51,565 nt of DNA from positions 1 to 51,565 of the forward strand of contig JAOALB010000017.1 in assembly GCA_025331125.1 (NCBI GenBank), read 5' to 3'. Positions 1 to 11,104 of this stretch are shown piece after piece. This DNA comes from Mycogone perniciosa (Eukaryota; Ascomycota; Sordariomycetes; Hypocreales; Hypocreaceae). Below the pieces are notes generated by a model, which did not search any database, was not told the DNA's origin, and saw only the letters and a list, made by a program, of their open reading frames with translations. Each line of letters starts with the position of its first letter. The stretch's first letter is position 1. A program made the position numbers and the translations under genes.

Positions 1-582
1 GATAAGCAAGAGTGTCGAATTCTATCATTTTATGCATTCGTCAATGAGCCCTCATACTGTTGATCTGTGATTGATAGATAGCAATCGGTTGTCTGATGGA
101 TATCCCCTCGTGCACTGAACCTACCGCCCAAGTTTGTGCAGCCGTATATTAGTCGGCGAGAAAGAGAGGGGCGAGAGCAGTGGGAAGCATCGTGTGTGAA
201 TGTAATATTTAAAAAGAACTTGTGTCTATCTTTGTGGCTTGTAGAGATGGGATCTAATGAGGACTGTGGTATAGCTGCTGGATAGTTTAGCGATTTGAGA
301 AGACATCTGAGAGCATGACCTTGAGCGAGCCAACTTTATACGAGCAGTTGATCTATCCGTCGGGCAGTGCTGGGCATCATCGTTTGACGAATCCCAGATA
401 TCAAATTCATTCATCTAAGGCCCCATGATTATCTTGGTATCAAGGAACAAAGGGACATCACCATTGGATTGACCCGACTTGAACAACACGCCGGAACTGC
501 GATAGAAACATGGATTGGGGCAGCTTCTCGGTGAAGCAATCTTATTGTGTACGAGGTGAGCCATCGCCACCAACAAATCAGA
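1..582. other. Left-edge intergenic sequence
   Basis: No coding region is supportable here. The only longer frame is a 62-codon run on the minus strand around 226-414 with no splice context or recognisable motif. The sequence is moderately AT-rich and leads into the tRNA gene. Confidence 0.5.
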
Positions 583-664
583 GCGTAATTGGTTTAGTGG
601 TAAAATTCTCCGTTGCCATCCGAGCAGCGTCGGGGAGCCCTGGGTTCGATTCCCAGATTACGCA
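583..664 (+). tRNA. tRNA-Gly (GCC) with an 11-nt intron
   Basis: The ends pair as a 7-bp acceptor stem (GCGTAAT at 583 with ATTACGC ending at 663), followed by discriminator A at 664. The D-arm region contains TTTAGTGGTAAAATTCTC, close to the usual A box of glycine tRNAs. The T arm is CTGGG-TTCGATT-CCCAG (B box GGTTCGATTCC). The anticodon stem CTCCG pairs with CGGGG, one pair being U-G. The anticodon GCC lies at 615-617. Eleven extra bases, about 619-629, follow the nucleotide 3' of the anticodon, which is the canonical place for a nuclear pre-tRNA intron removed by the splicing endonuclease. CCA is not encoded, as expected in eukaryotes. Confidence 0.93.
619..629 (+). other. Intron inside tRNA-Gly
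   Basis: These are the bases left over once the anticodon loop is limited to seven nucleotides. They lie one nucleotide 3' of the GCC anticodon, the standard tRNA intron position. The exact boundaries could shift by one base. Confidence 0.8.
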
Positions 665-770
665 TTGAAATTTATCTTTTTGACCTCGCCGTCATTTTTT
701 GCGCCAATTTGCTTCACTCGGCCTTGATCTTGTTGGGCTATCGAGCTGATACCGTGGAGGAAGTATTTTC

Positions 771-2044
771 CTACAATGCCGTAAACATGGATTGGATGAT
801 CAGAGAATCTTTCTTCTTCATCTCCCTCCAATTATCCTCGCGAACAAACTCATCTGTGTCATCTCCCGCTCGTTCAATGTACCATACCCCAACGTTGACC
901 ATGTCCCTGAAGCGAGGGTGGCTACACTGCAGGTCATGAGCTTGGTTTATAATTTCCCTGCCATGCAATATGAATGCTGAGCGCATCAACTGCGCATCAT
1001 CGTCGTCCGCCTGTTTCTTAAACGCTAGGCCCGCATCGTCTCTGTACGCGGAGCACAACTCGGATGTGAAGCACCACAGGAGCCTGTGCAGAGTTGAGTC
1101 ATTGGGTGCGGCTATCAGCTCAAGATGAAGGTTGGCTAGGAACTGTGCCATGTCACCGTTGACGCCTCGACCATTGAGCTGGGCAAACTCCCAGTCCACA
1201 ATGACGGGAGTCAAGTCGCTTCCCGGGGCTGGGGGTTGCATCAAGATCGATGCGTGGGTGAAGTCGCCGAGCGAAAGGCACTGGCGATAGTTATACACTG
1301 GATCCTGGTAATCCCTGAGAACGCGGGCGTAGAGCTGTTCGGCGTTTGGAAGGCTGGCGAGACGCTCGCGCATAGGCTCGACAGCAGCGAGTAGAACGAC
1401 GGTTTTCGTGAGTGAGTGTGTCAGCTTGTCTGCTGTGGCAGGCTGGGCCTTCATCTTTTCAACAACTTGCGGGCTGTGAACAACTGCGAATACCTTGCCA
1501 ACCGTACGGCCGATCTCAGCGACCTTGTCTTCGATGACGAGATCTGGGGTCGCAGCGCAGGCTTTCAGGAACTCAACGATGTTGATGAGCGGGCCGAGAT
1601 CGTTTAGAATGAGGACTGATGCCTCTTGGTTGGAATTAGCGAGGTCAAGTGCCGACTCGGTGCCATGGTCGTGTCGTAGGCATCTTGGTGAATGCCATGG
1701 TGGTAGCTGTTTTCGGGTCTCGTACAATAGTCCCGATTCATCCCAAAAACCCAGGATGGTGGCTTCCACCGCCTAAGAATGCATCGTGTCATTATCCATG
1801 ATGAACGTGATCGGCGTGAGAAAGGGAAGCAAACCTGTCGATCCGTGGAAAATGCCCATTCAGGTCCAGCGATTTCGATATACGGCCGTGCATGTTTGAG
1901 AATGAGGCTACTGTGGTTAGCTGTCCCAGACGATTTAGTCGCTCGCCATGTCGAATTAACGAGGCCGCCAGAGAGCCTGTCCAATTTCCAGGTCGTGCCT
2001 GGGTATATAGACTCGAGGTATGCCTGGTAATTCGCTTGTTCCAT
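771..2044 (-). CDS. APH-like phosphotransferase (small-molecule kinase fold)
   Basis: Two exons are read on the minus strand: 2044-1835 and 1772-771, with a 62-nt intron (GTTTGC donor, TTAG acceptor, phase 0). The protein is 403 aa. The N-terminal part has an LSGGLVNSTWR segment, the nucleotide-binding strand pair typical of the phosphotransferase (APH/choline kinase/methylthioribose kinase-like) superfamily. The C-terminal half has the Brenner-like segment LGDFTHASIL, then IVDWEFAQ and a conserved GRGVNGDMAQFLANLHLE helix. The Asp of LGD and the Asp of VDW (metal ligand) are present. The usual His before GD is Leu, and the usual Asn after the catalytic loop is Ser. Substrate cannot be told from sequence. 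The nearest neighbour is a tRNA, so context gives no clue. Confidence 0.8.
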
Positions 2045-2521
2045 GATGACGTATTTCAGTTTGAGCTTTCTGAATCGAGGTTGAACCGTTTGCTGCGATG
2101 GGCCCGATCACGGCAAGGTGGGCACTCGTTTTAAGCTTGAAATCCTAAAATATTAATACTGTTATAGTATCGATCGATTTTTACCACGAGACTTGTGAGT
2201 CGAGAATGATGTGTCAGAATGCGTGAGTCACCGGCGTGGACAGAGTCAGAGATATGTGTTGTCGAGCCATGTAACCCTGTTGACACAAAGAAATCCGGAG
2301 GAGCCGACTTGAATAAACCTCATTGACCTTCGGGATTTTCTGTTTCGGTACGTCCCAAAGAGTCGATTAATGCAGATATTGCACAGTATCTGCTGTTATG
2401 CATAAGTTGATTGGTGGGTGCCAAATATGCGTTTGATCTCGATCCTAAACATGGATATTGGGAGATCCTGTAGTGAACCGAATCACTGCCAACAACCGAC
2501 TGAGGTGGATAGAAAAGTACT
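2045..2521. other. Intergenic, likely promoter of the phosphotransferase
   Basis: Nothing coding is supportable here. The stretch contains AT-rich patches such as TATTAATACTGTTATAG near 2150, directly upstream of the minus-strand phosphotransferase, so promoter function is inferred from position only. Confidence 0.4.
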
Positions 2522-2643
2522 ATGGTGGATTTGCTCTTATCTGAGATTGGGCCGACCGTTGACTTATTGGCAGTGATGGAGCGTTGTTCGTCCGAAGTCC
2601 AGGGGCTCTACTCTCCATTGTCACCTGATAGCAATAGGGATAC

Positions 2644-3072
2644 TCACGACGACAATATCGAGGCTATTTTCGAGTATTCTGTTCGGCTGGTTGCTGGTGG
2701 TGTAGTGAGTGAGCGGCGGAGGTCGTTGAGTTGATGGAGGAAAGCTGCATTCCTCGTTTCCTCAAGTCGGCTGAGTTCCACTGAGACTTGAACCCAATTC
2801 TCTTTCGTATCTCGAGTGTTATGCCTGTGAATGCTGGAAGCTTCCACAGATTTGCATATATACTTGCCTGTAGGCTGCCGAGTTTAGATCCAGAAGTCAA
2901 GACGAAGTTCGACGGCGAGAGTTCTATGACGTGTCCCTGAAGCCTCTCGCTTACCTGCATCATCTCCTTTCCTCGGGGGGATTCGATCGACAAACGCAGG
3001 CTGAACAATCTCTTGCAAACTAAAGCATTTCTGCTTTAAACCAAGAAAGAACGACTTGAATACCTGAGCCAC
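2644..3072 (-). CDS. Possible small spliced protein, unknown function
   Basis: This is a weak but consistent model. An ATG at 3072 opens a frame to a GTAAGC donor (exon 1 3072-2955). A CCTACAG acceptor at 2868 restores the frame (exon 2 from 2867 to the stop at 2644). The 86-nt intermediate removes a frame break, giving about 113 aa. Exon 2 encodes a charged helical stretch around VELSRLEETRNAAFLHQLND. A second GTGAGT donor overlaps the stop codon (intron would begin at 2647), so the 3' end is uncertain. No family is recognised. It may equally be non-coding sequence with chance splice signals. Confidence 0.28.
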
Positions 3073-3299
3073 AAAGCTGTAAATAATATTTCCTGACAGC
3101 TGGCGAGATTGGACCTTGACTGTCCCGAGTTTGTCCCTTTGCTACTCGCCGTAGATTCACCGCTACCCAGCATAATATGGCAAGTCTATTATAACACAAG
3201 GTACATCTCAGAGCTGGTGCCGTTGTTCATTACATTCATTGCATTCAATGCCAGCTGTTAGGGCTTCTTAGCCTCGCCAAAGGCAACTGATGAGCCCTC

Positions 3300-3875
3300 C
3301 TTCGCACACTGCCGGGCGCCCCCTTTTAAAATCATCTCGATTTCCTCTACTTTCCCCTATCACTCCCACTTCCTCTTGTTTCTCAAAGTTCCCACTCGCC
3401 TCTGGGACCTGATCGAGAGTATCTTTGTGTGTTCGGGAAAGATATTCTTTTTTAACACGTCCAGATATATCGTCATACGCCTGGTACGCATCAAACTCTC
3501 TCCTCATGCCTTCCCAGGCCTCAGTCTCTCCTTGGAAGTGAGACTCTCGCCTTCTCTGTGTCCGCCATTCTCGTCGTTGGCACATATCCAGACTTCCTGC
3601 ATCTATTTCTCGCGTGTTTTCTTTCTCTCTGCTCTTTGTTATTGCCCCAAACTTCCATGTCTCCCTAGTTCTTTGTCAGTTCCCGTTAATACCAGATTTC
3701 TGCGTGCCCTCGAGGAACAACCACCAAATTCCCACCATTTCTTGTTTCCTCTTCTTTGTTCGCACTCTACTCGCCCTCCTTGTGTACTGCGATCTGAGCA
3801 TCCGATTCTTACTCATATTCACCATAAGCAGGAAAGGCCGCGCCAAGCCTGGCCGGCATTTGGCTGGTCGCACAG
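3300..3875 (+). promoter_or_regulatory. Pyrimidine-rich leader of the NFX1-type helicase gene
   Basis: The plus strand is unusually C/T-rich from about 3330 to 3790 (many CTCTC, TTCTTTTC and CCTC runs), a pattern common just upstream of fungal transcription starts. The open frames that run through it on both strands lack protein-like composition and do not join the helicase frame. I read it as promoter and 5' untranslated region. Confidence 0.5.
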
Positions 3876-6800
3876 ATGAGCCGACCTGCGAAGGTAGGTT
3901 TTCGTCCCATATTTGGCCTCTTCGCTGCTCCAACGTAACTGACACGCTTAGGAATTCCTGGATCTCCCAGCATCGAGCAAGATCTCCCTCCATGTGCGGA
4001 ATGGCCAATTTGATCAACAACAGGGCGATGAACCTCTGGCGGGTTGGCGCACGTGTCCAGAGCTGCCGCTGCCAAAGGAGCTCATGGTGACAGATCCGCC
4101 GCCATTGTTGGTAAACCGCATTGATAAGCCTCCAAAATCGAAGGAAGAGTATCTCGAGACACACCACCGCTTGTACAGATGTGAAGGCGTCGAGCCACTG
4201 AGGCAGGCGATCGCTGAGTTTCGAGACTCTCCCAAGATGATGGAAGGGGACAAGGCCTTCATTTACACCCAGGTTCGCATCATTTATCCGCCCTGTCTTC
4301 TGCATCGCCCAACTCACATTGCCCAGGTACATATCAAAGGCTATTTGTTCACTACACTTGGCGCTTCGTGTCGCATCGCCTTCTCAACGGAGCGGTCGCC
4401 AACCAAGGTATACTGGCGCCAGTCCGATCGCCTCAAACCAGGCACGCTTGTTGTGCTGTCTCCTCGGTCCGATGTCTTTCAAACACAATGCATTGTTGCC
4501 ACCATTGCTTCGCGTCCTCTTATTGGAGGCCTAGAGCCCGACGTGGAGGCGGGAGAGAGCGAACATACACCACCCAGAGTTGACATTTCTTGGGCCGACA
4601 ACAACAGCGCCCCGATTGACCCTACAACTGAAATGGTTATGTTAGAGGCCAAAAGTGGCTATTTTGAGAGTGTCCGATTTGCTATGCTGGGTTTGCAACA
4701 CGCCGCCCTCTACCAGTACGTATTTGCACTCCTCTTCTTGGTGATTTGAAATCACTTCTAACAATTACCGCAGATCGAAGCTCGAGAAGTATATCCTCGG
4801 CGCACCCTCTGAAATCAGGCACGCGAAATACCTCAAGGAATTGCCCGACCAAACTGCCGTAATCCCAGATGCTGCAAGTCACTTTGACCCATCCCAGCTC
4901 GAAGCCTTCAAGGTAATGACGTCTCGAGAGTTGGCTATCGTTCAAGGACCTCCTGGTACTGGAAAAACGTTTACATCCATCGTCGCCATACAAAGTTGCG
5001 TTGAAACTCTGCGAAGGTGCGAGGGGGAACAAACTCCAATAATTATCGCGGCTCAAACAAATCACGCCCTGGACCAACTCCTTGAGCTGTGTCTCCAACG
5101 TGAAGTTGGAAAATTCGTTCGTCTAGGAGGCCGATCAGGCTCGGAAGCCGTTGAACAGTATTCAATGTTCAATGTGCGTCAGCGCTCAAAGGCGAGACAA
5201 GGCAACTCGAGAGCAGAGGCATCCCGTGAAAAAATGAGCAGCCGGATCCAGGAGTGTTTCAATACATGTTTCCAGGATCTCGTGAGTGCTGAGGAGCTCC
5301 ATAGCAGAGGCCTTGTTACTCTCGAACAATTTGAGTCCCTGACAGATAACGAATGGGAAACAGCGGACGCTGATCCAGACGACACATTTGGTTCTATCGT
5401 TGCCTGGCTTGAGGATTGTCTTCAAGAAGAGCCAGCCTTTGTCTACCGGCCACCAGAGGGTCAACGTGTAGATGTGGATAAGGAGGAGGCCATGGCCAAT
5501 CATCAGGACGATGCAGCCGATGACGAAGACAAGTATAAGCTGAATGGCCTCTTCATCCCCATTCAGCCGAAGCGCACCGGCTTCATTCCAAGCTCACTCC
5601 GAAATAACGGCGCTTGGAGAGTTCGGGCGGAAACGTACCTCGCTACCTATTCGGATCTCTACAAAATCAGGCCAGCAGATCGTGGCATTGTGTACCGCTA
5701 CCTCAGGAGTGGCATGATGGATCAGATTGCGGCTGAAATCCGCAAGTTATTCATTGAATACAATGAGGTCTGCGATGCCCTTAAAGTGAGTCGTTGGGGT
5801 AACTACCTTAGGGTGGTGCAGTACGAAGGGATCCAGATTGTTGGATGTACAACCACGGGCCTGGCCAAGTATCGTGGCCTTCTAACCGCTATGATGCCTC
5901 GCGTCATGCTCATTGAAGAGGCCGCAGAAACTCGAGAGGCCAATATCACCTGCGCCATCTTCCCTTCACTTGAGCAACTAGTTCTTGTCGGGGACCATCA
6001 GCAATTGACACCTCATGTGGATGTGAGGCACCTTGGCGCACCTCCATACAACCTCAACGTTTCCCTGTTTGAACGGCTGGTCAAGCTCGAGATACCGTAC
6101 ACAACGCTCCGGGTCCAACGCAGAATGATTCCTGCAATCCGGGAGATTGTGCAGACCTTCTATCCTGTGCTGCAAGATCACCCCACGGTCACCCAAGCCA
6201 TTCACCGACCACCGGTTCCGGGGATGGGAGGCGTCAATTTGTGGTGGTTCCAGCATCAGTGGCCCGAGAGTCGAAATAACACCTTGTCGTGTATGAACTG
6301 GAACGAGGCTGACATGATTGTTGGCTTTGTCAGTTACCTGGTGCAGAATGGACTCAAACCAAGCCAGATTACTATTCTTACGTATTACAACGCCCAGCTC
6401 GACCTCATCCAGCGCAAACTTCGGGACGATAGTACCTTCCTCGGGAGAATGGAGGCAGAGTGGTCTGTACGCACAGTTGATGGGTTCCAGGGCGAAGAAA
6501 ACGACGTGATCCTTCTGTCCCTTGTTCGCAGCCCAACACAAACCTACGGACCTGCTATCTCAGGTTTCGTGGAGGATGAAAACCGCGCTGTTGTAGCAAC
6601 AAGTCGAGCCAGGCGCGGTATGTACATATTCGGCAATGCTCGCAACGTGCTGGAGAGCAGTCATAAGAGCAACCAGACATGGCAGAAGGTGTATTCCGCC
6701 TTCGGGAAGCAAACCGGTTACCAAATTCCGGTCACCTGCAAGACCCATGGTAACACAACGGGGCTCAAAAACCCTGGTGACTGGAGTGCGGTTTCAACAG

Positions 6801-7585
6801 GTGGATGTGGCAAGCGTTGTGGCATGAAATGTCCAAATGGGCACCCATGCCCGATGCCTTGCCATGCTGCTAACCAAGAGCATCTCAACATGTGTCGAAA
6901 CCCGTGTGCCAAAGTCTTGACCTGCGGTCACCCTTGCTCTGTTCAATGCAGGGATGATTGCAAGTGCGAAAATGGGTGCTCGATAGCCCCTAAGAATGTT
7001 GCCAAGATGGCTCCTCTCAAGCCCAAGCCCAAACCCAAGCCCGGTCAATCAAAACCACCGACACCAGCTCGCAGGCTACCAAATCGTCGCAGGCAAGAAG
7101 TTGCGGCATCAGAGGCTTCATCGCAATCATCAAAGAGCGGTCTAGTCATTACGCCCCGCGTAGCCACGCCTGGTGAATCGGACGCGCACCTAACAAGTGA
7201 AGACTTCCTGGCGATGGGTTTCCGCCGCTGTGTTGCTTTGGAAGCTGCTGGCCTACAGGGAAGAATGACAGACAGGAATGAGCGACGCTCTCAGTGCTCA
7301 GCACGCTCTTCAAGGGCTCCCTCTTCCCCATCGCTTTCCGAGAAGTGGAGCTCTGAGACTGTTATTCAAAAGGAGACAGAACTGCGGCTGGAGTTGCAGA
7401 AAGAGCGAAGCCGATCTTCTTCCAGAGCAACACCAATACGGGAAACCTACCACCAGACGGCCACCGATGCATCTGGGAACAGGGTTTTTGGATCACCAAG
7501 AACCGGCATGCTCATTGATATCAGTGAGGAGCAGCAAAAAGACTCCTATGTTGACACTGAGGAGGATCTTATTCGGTTCGATTGA
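3876..7585 (+). CDS. SF1 RNA helicase with NFX1-type zinc finger (Hrr1/SAD-3/ZNFX1-like)
   Basis: Four exons: 3876-3893, 3952-4272, 4327-4715 and 4774-7585, giving 1179 aa. Introns are 58, 54 and 58 nt. The 54-nt one is open in frame, but removing it joins FIYTQ to VHIKGY, which fits the conserved N-terminal domain. Helicase motifs: Walker A GPPGTGKT (about residue 301), Walker B LIEEAAE (about 621), motif III GDHQQLTP (about 649), motif V VDGFQGEEND (about 810) and motif VI TSRARRGMY (about 851). A Cys/His-rich NFX1-type finger follows at about 898-981, with repeats such as CPNGHPCPMPCH and CGHPCSVQC. The C-terminal tail is low-complexity (Lys-Pro repeats, Ser-rich) and ends in an acidic segment. 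Known relatives are S. pombe Hrr1 (RNAi-directed heterochromatin), Neurospora SAD-3 (meiotic silencing) and animal ZNFX1. A role in small-RNA silencing is inferred from those relatives. The start at 3876 is the only ATG that splices into frame. Confidence 0.88.
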
Positions 7586-8387
7586 GCAGAGCAAGGGACT
7601 TGAATTTCGTTTGTCTGGTCATTCGGCAAGCATCCGACGGGGACAGTTTCCTAGATTGGTGGAGTGAAGCATTTGAGATTTCAAGCTTGGTGTTGTGCTT
7701 GACTTGAAGTTGGGTTGCGAAGTTTGCATGATTCCGCAGGTCGGTCGGTCTGAGTTGAGAATGGCGTTTGAAGCAAAGAAACCTTTACTGTCATCTCAGA
7801 AGGGTAAACAGGGATTGCTCGACGACGCTTATGGGGTTAATTCGGAACCACCTGGGTAGGTATGTTGCTGCTAATAATAAAGAGAGTTGATTTGATGTTT
7901 TGAATGGTAGATGAAGATGATGATGAAAAGTATGAGCCAGTGTTACGGATTACGGGGCAGATCGGTGTTTACCAAGCCATGGAGTTTCAGCAAGGTTTAG
8001 CGGGCCTGGGTCTATTTTAGTAGTGCTGATTCACTATTTCCCAGCTTATGCAGGCCGCCCAGAAGATTAAGCTTAGAGGGGTCCATTGATGCAACCTTCA
8101 ACTTACAACTCCCTTCAACCTCTAACTTTAACAGCTTCAACTTCCTTGACACGACGCGCGCCCCCCTCGTCGCCACGACTATAAAGCTGCCCTAGCCCCA
8201 ACTATTACGCCCTTTGCAGTGCGACCCGATTGGAACCAGAATTGGCGATTGCGAACAATGGAAGAGCAATAGCGCTGCACTTCACTGTCCCAAAGTCCCA
8301 AACGGAGTGCTGCCATCATCAAGGTCCAACAAACCGACACGTCGCCAATAGACATAACCCAGGCGCTCTCACAGGTCCCACAGTATC
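7586..8387. other. Intergenic between helicase and Spt8 genes
   Basis: This holds the helicase 3' region and the Spt8 promoter. A short run of ACTTTAACAGCTTCAACTTCC-like repeats (8098-8150) and a TATAAAG at about 8180 precede the Spt8 start. The longer frame that begins at 8230 is out of frame with Spt8 and dissolves into Thr/Arg low complexity, so I do not call it. Confidence 0.5.
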
Positions 8388-10570
8388 ATGGATGAAGAGG
8401 ATCGCTACTCTGCCAGCTCGGCAGAATCCGATCGCGAGAACGAGCCGGACGAGGTCATGGAGGACGCCGACGACGGTGACAACGATAACGATGCTGAGCC
8501 CGACGCCGAGGGAGAGGCAGAAGGAGAAGACTATGCCGACGAGGACAACAACGAGGACGAGGACAACGACGAGGGCGATAATGAAGGCGCCGGCGACCAG
8601 GACGATGCGGCTGTCAGCGAAAGCCAGAATACCAGCACCGACGACAAGATGGCCGAGAAGCTGAGGCTCAAGTCAGACACGCCGCAGCCGGTCCCTTCGT
8701 CGCTCAAGTGGCGACCGAATCTCCGTCCAGAGGCGCTGAATGCCCGCCTCTACGATATTGTGCCCACCATGGCAGCACCCATGTCCACCAGCATCAACGC
8801 CATGGCCATCACGCCAGATCTCCGATACTGGATCACTGGAGGAGCTGATGGATACATTCGGAAATACGACGGTCCTGGTACGATCAACGGCAAGCTGGCA
8901 TTGACCGTCGCGCAGAGGCATCCCTTTGTGGACAGCGTCACCAAGGCTGGCATTCTCATGTCATATTGGGAGAACGAAGAACCCCCGCCTCCCGGTCGTG
9001 GTGATCAAGAACACACTCTATCCCCCGTGTATTCCTTGGCTGTTCACTCTGAGGCCCTCTGGCTTCTCTCTGGTCTCGAGTCCGGCGCCGTCAACCTGCA
9101 GAGCGTGCGCCATGATGAAGGAAAGCGAATCGCCTGTCTCCAAAAGCACACAAACGCAGTGAGCGTTCTGACCCTAGCCCAGGACGAGAAGAGCGTTTTG
9201 AGTGGTGCATGGGACAAGAACATCTTTGATTGGGATCTGAACACAGGCCAGACCAAGAGGAGCTTTGACGGCAATGCCGGTCAGATCTCGTCCATTGAAC
9301 TGCGGTCGGCGGTCGGCGACCCTATCCCAGCCTACGCTGATGAACCGCTTCCGCCCAACACCATGGCTACTAACAACGGAGCTCCTACCTTGAACGGAGG
9401 CTTCACAGATAGCATCAACGGAGGACGCCCCAGCGAACTCAACAGGACGACCTCATTCGGCGCAAGGGATGGTGAGGGTGAGGCCTCACCCGCTCATGAA
9501 AGTCTGTTTGGCGGTAGCGATGCGGGGAGTCTCTTTGGCGAGACGGCTGGAGAACAGCCTTTCGGGCACGATGATGACGAGTTTGGTGCTGCCATGAATA
9601 TGATGCCAGGACATGACGGTGGTATGGATCATTCGGCTGATATGGCCATGGCTGGTATGGGGGTCATGGAAATGGGCAAAGAATCCGTTCCAGCAGTGCA
9701 GCCACCATCAGGGGATGATGCTATGGACATTGACCCCTCTGCTGTTCCAGGCCCTGAAGACAATCAAGCTTCTTCGTCGTCTGTACCCGCCTCAGCATTA
9801 GAACCGACAGATGCTAGTGTTTCTGGTACGGCAGAGGCTTCTCAGTCTGTTCAATCACAGGGCGTGGGGACTCAACCAGATCAACCAACACAAGAACAAT
9901 CCACCTTCAATGATGCATCCATTAAGCGGTCACAATCTCCTATCATTGTCAGCTCGCAACCGCCACCAATACTACACGACCCGACCCAGACATCTTCGAC
10001 AACGTTTCTTTCATCTGCCATCGACGGGACCATCCGGATCTGGGATCGCAGGGCGCCAAACCCCGTGGCCAGGATAAATAATCGCGTTGGTGTGCCGCCG
10101 TGGTGCATGAGCGCCTGCTGGAGTCCAGATGGCAACAAGATATACGCAGGACGCCGTAACGGAACGGTGGAAGAGTTTGACATCGCAAAAGCCAGGCGAG
10201 GATGGGAGCCAGAGAGGGTGCTCAAGTTTCCAGCTGGAAGTGGTGCCGTGAGTGCAGTCCGTCCGATGGTTAATGGACGGCATTTGGTGTGGTGAGTCCC
10301 CTTTTGTCCGCTGTTCTTAAGCCAAGGCTAACCATGAATAGTGCCTCACACGACATTCTTCGATTGTATGATCTTAGAGATACGCGGGCGTTCAAGCACT
10401 CGACAGTGCCGTTTCTCATCATTCCCGGACCCCCCAGGGCGGGCGTCATTTCCAGTCTATATATCGACCCTTCAAGCCGCTTTATGTTGAGCGCAGCTGG
10501 CACACGTGGCTGGGACGGCACATGCACTGAGGTGCTCATTGGATACGAAATCAACGTTGTAGAAAGTTAA
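8388..10570 (+). CDS. spt8: Spt8, WD40 subunit of the SAGA transcription coactivator
   Basis: Two exons, 8388-10291 and 10342-10570 (50-nt intron, GTGAGT donor, ATAG acceptor), give 710 aa. The N terminus (to about 90) is highly acidic. It is followed by the family-typical entry segment YDIVPTMAAPMSTSINAMA. WD repeats are visible as ITGGADGYIRKYDG, LLSGLESGAVNLQ, VLSGAWDKNIFDWDL, FLSSAIDGTIRIWDRR, IYAGRRNGTVEEFDI and, across the intron, CASHDILRLYDLRD. A Ser/Gly/Met-rich, low-complexity linker of about 220 residues (about 310-535) separates the blades. Spt8 in yeast is the SAGA subunit that contacts TBP; the nuclear coactivator role here follows from homology. The stop comes directly after the last strand (ending NVVES). 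Confidence 0.92.
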
Positions 10571-11104
10571 TATTGGCGGAACGGGCTAATTAAACAGGTA
10601 CTAGACATGTCCAACAAGTGGTTTGGCCTGTACCACTCACTATTACTCCATATCTTCATATTGTCAGGCGGTGGAGCGCTTTCAAGGTAAACGGCTGTGG
10701 TGTTGGGCTATGGGCATCAGCAGTTGATGAGATATCCAACCGCATAGGCCGCTGGAGTTGGGGATTGCATCAAGGCTACAACTGTGTTTTCATGAGCTAA
10801 AACTAGTTCACAGGCGTTTTCTAGACCAATCGGCGAATGTTCAATGAAGGCCATCACGCACAATGAGTTGGATAGTACACAATGGGGTTTTTTTTTCATT
10901 GATATATGGTTATTCTACTTTTGACAAATGGGTCCCAATACTGAGATTTGATTCTTGTATGAAATTGTTTGGGCACACCGTTATCGTTCGAACAAAGAAA
11001 CAGCCCACAATGATCCATCGCAGGTTAGTGTTTGTTACAGCCTAGACTTGCCTCTTTCTATACCAACAAGAAACCATGGAAATATGCGAGAGTGGCAACA
11101 GGGC
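10571..11104. other. Intergenic between two convergent genes
   Basis: This is shared 3' territory of Spt8 (+) and the repeat protein (-). It contains a T8 run at about 10888. Short frames here have no coding character. Confidence 0.5.

Noticed and set aside
613..939. 108-codon plus-strand frame overlapping the tRNA and the end of the phosphotransferase
   Set aside because: It runs through the tRNA gene and lies antisense to the conserved phosphotransferase C terminus; no protein-like features.
3268..3585. 105-codon minus-strand frame opposite the helicase leader
   Set aside because: It is the reverse complement of a pyrimidine-rich leader, hence rich in Arg/Glu/Lys without domain content.
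8230..8664. 144-codon plus-strand frame overlapping the Spt8 start
   Set aside because: It is a shifted reading of the acidic Spt8 N terminus and gives Thr/Arg low complexity.
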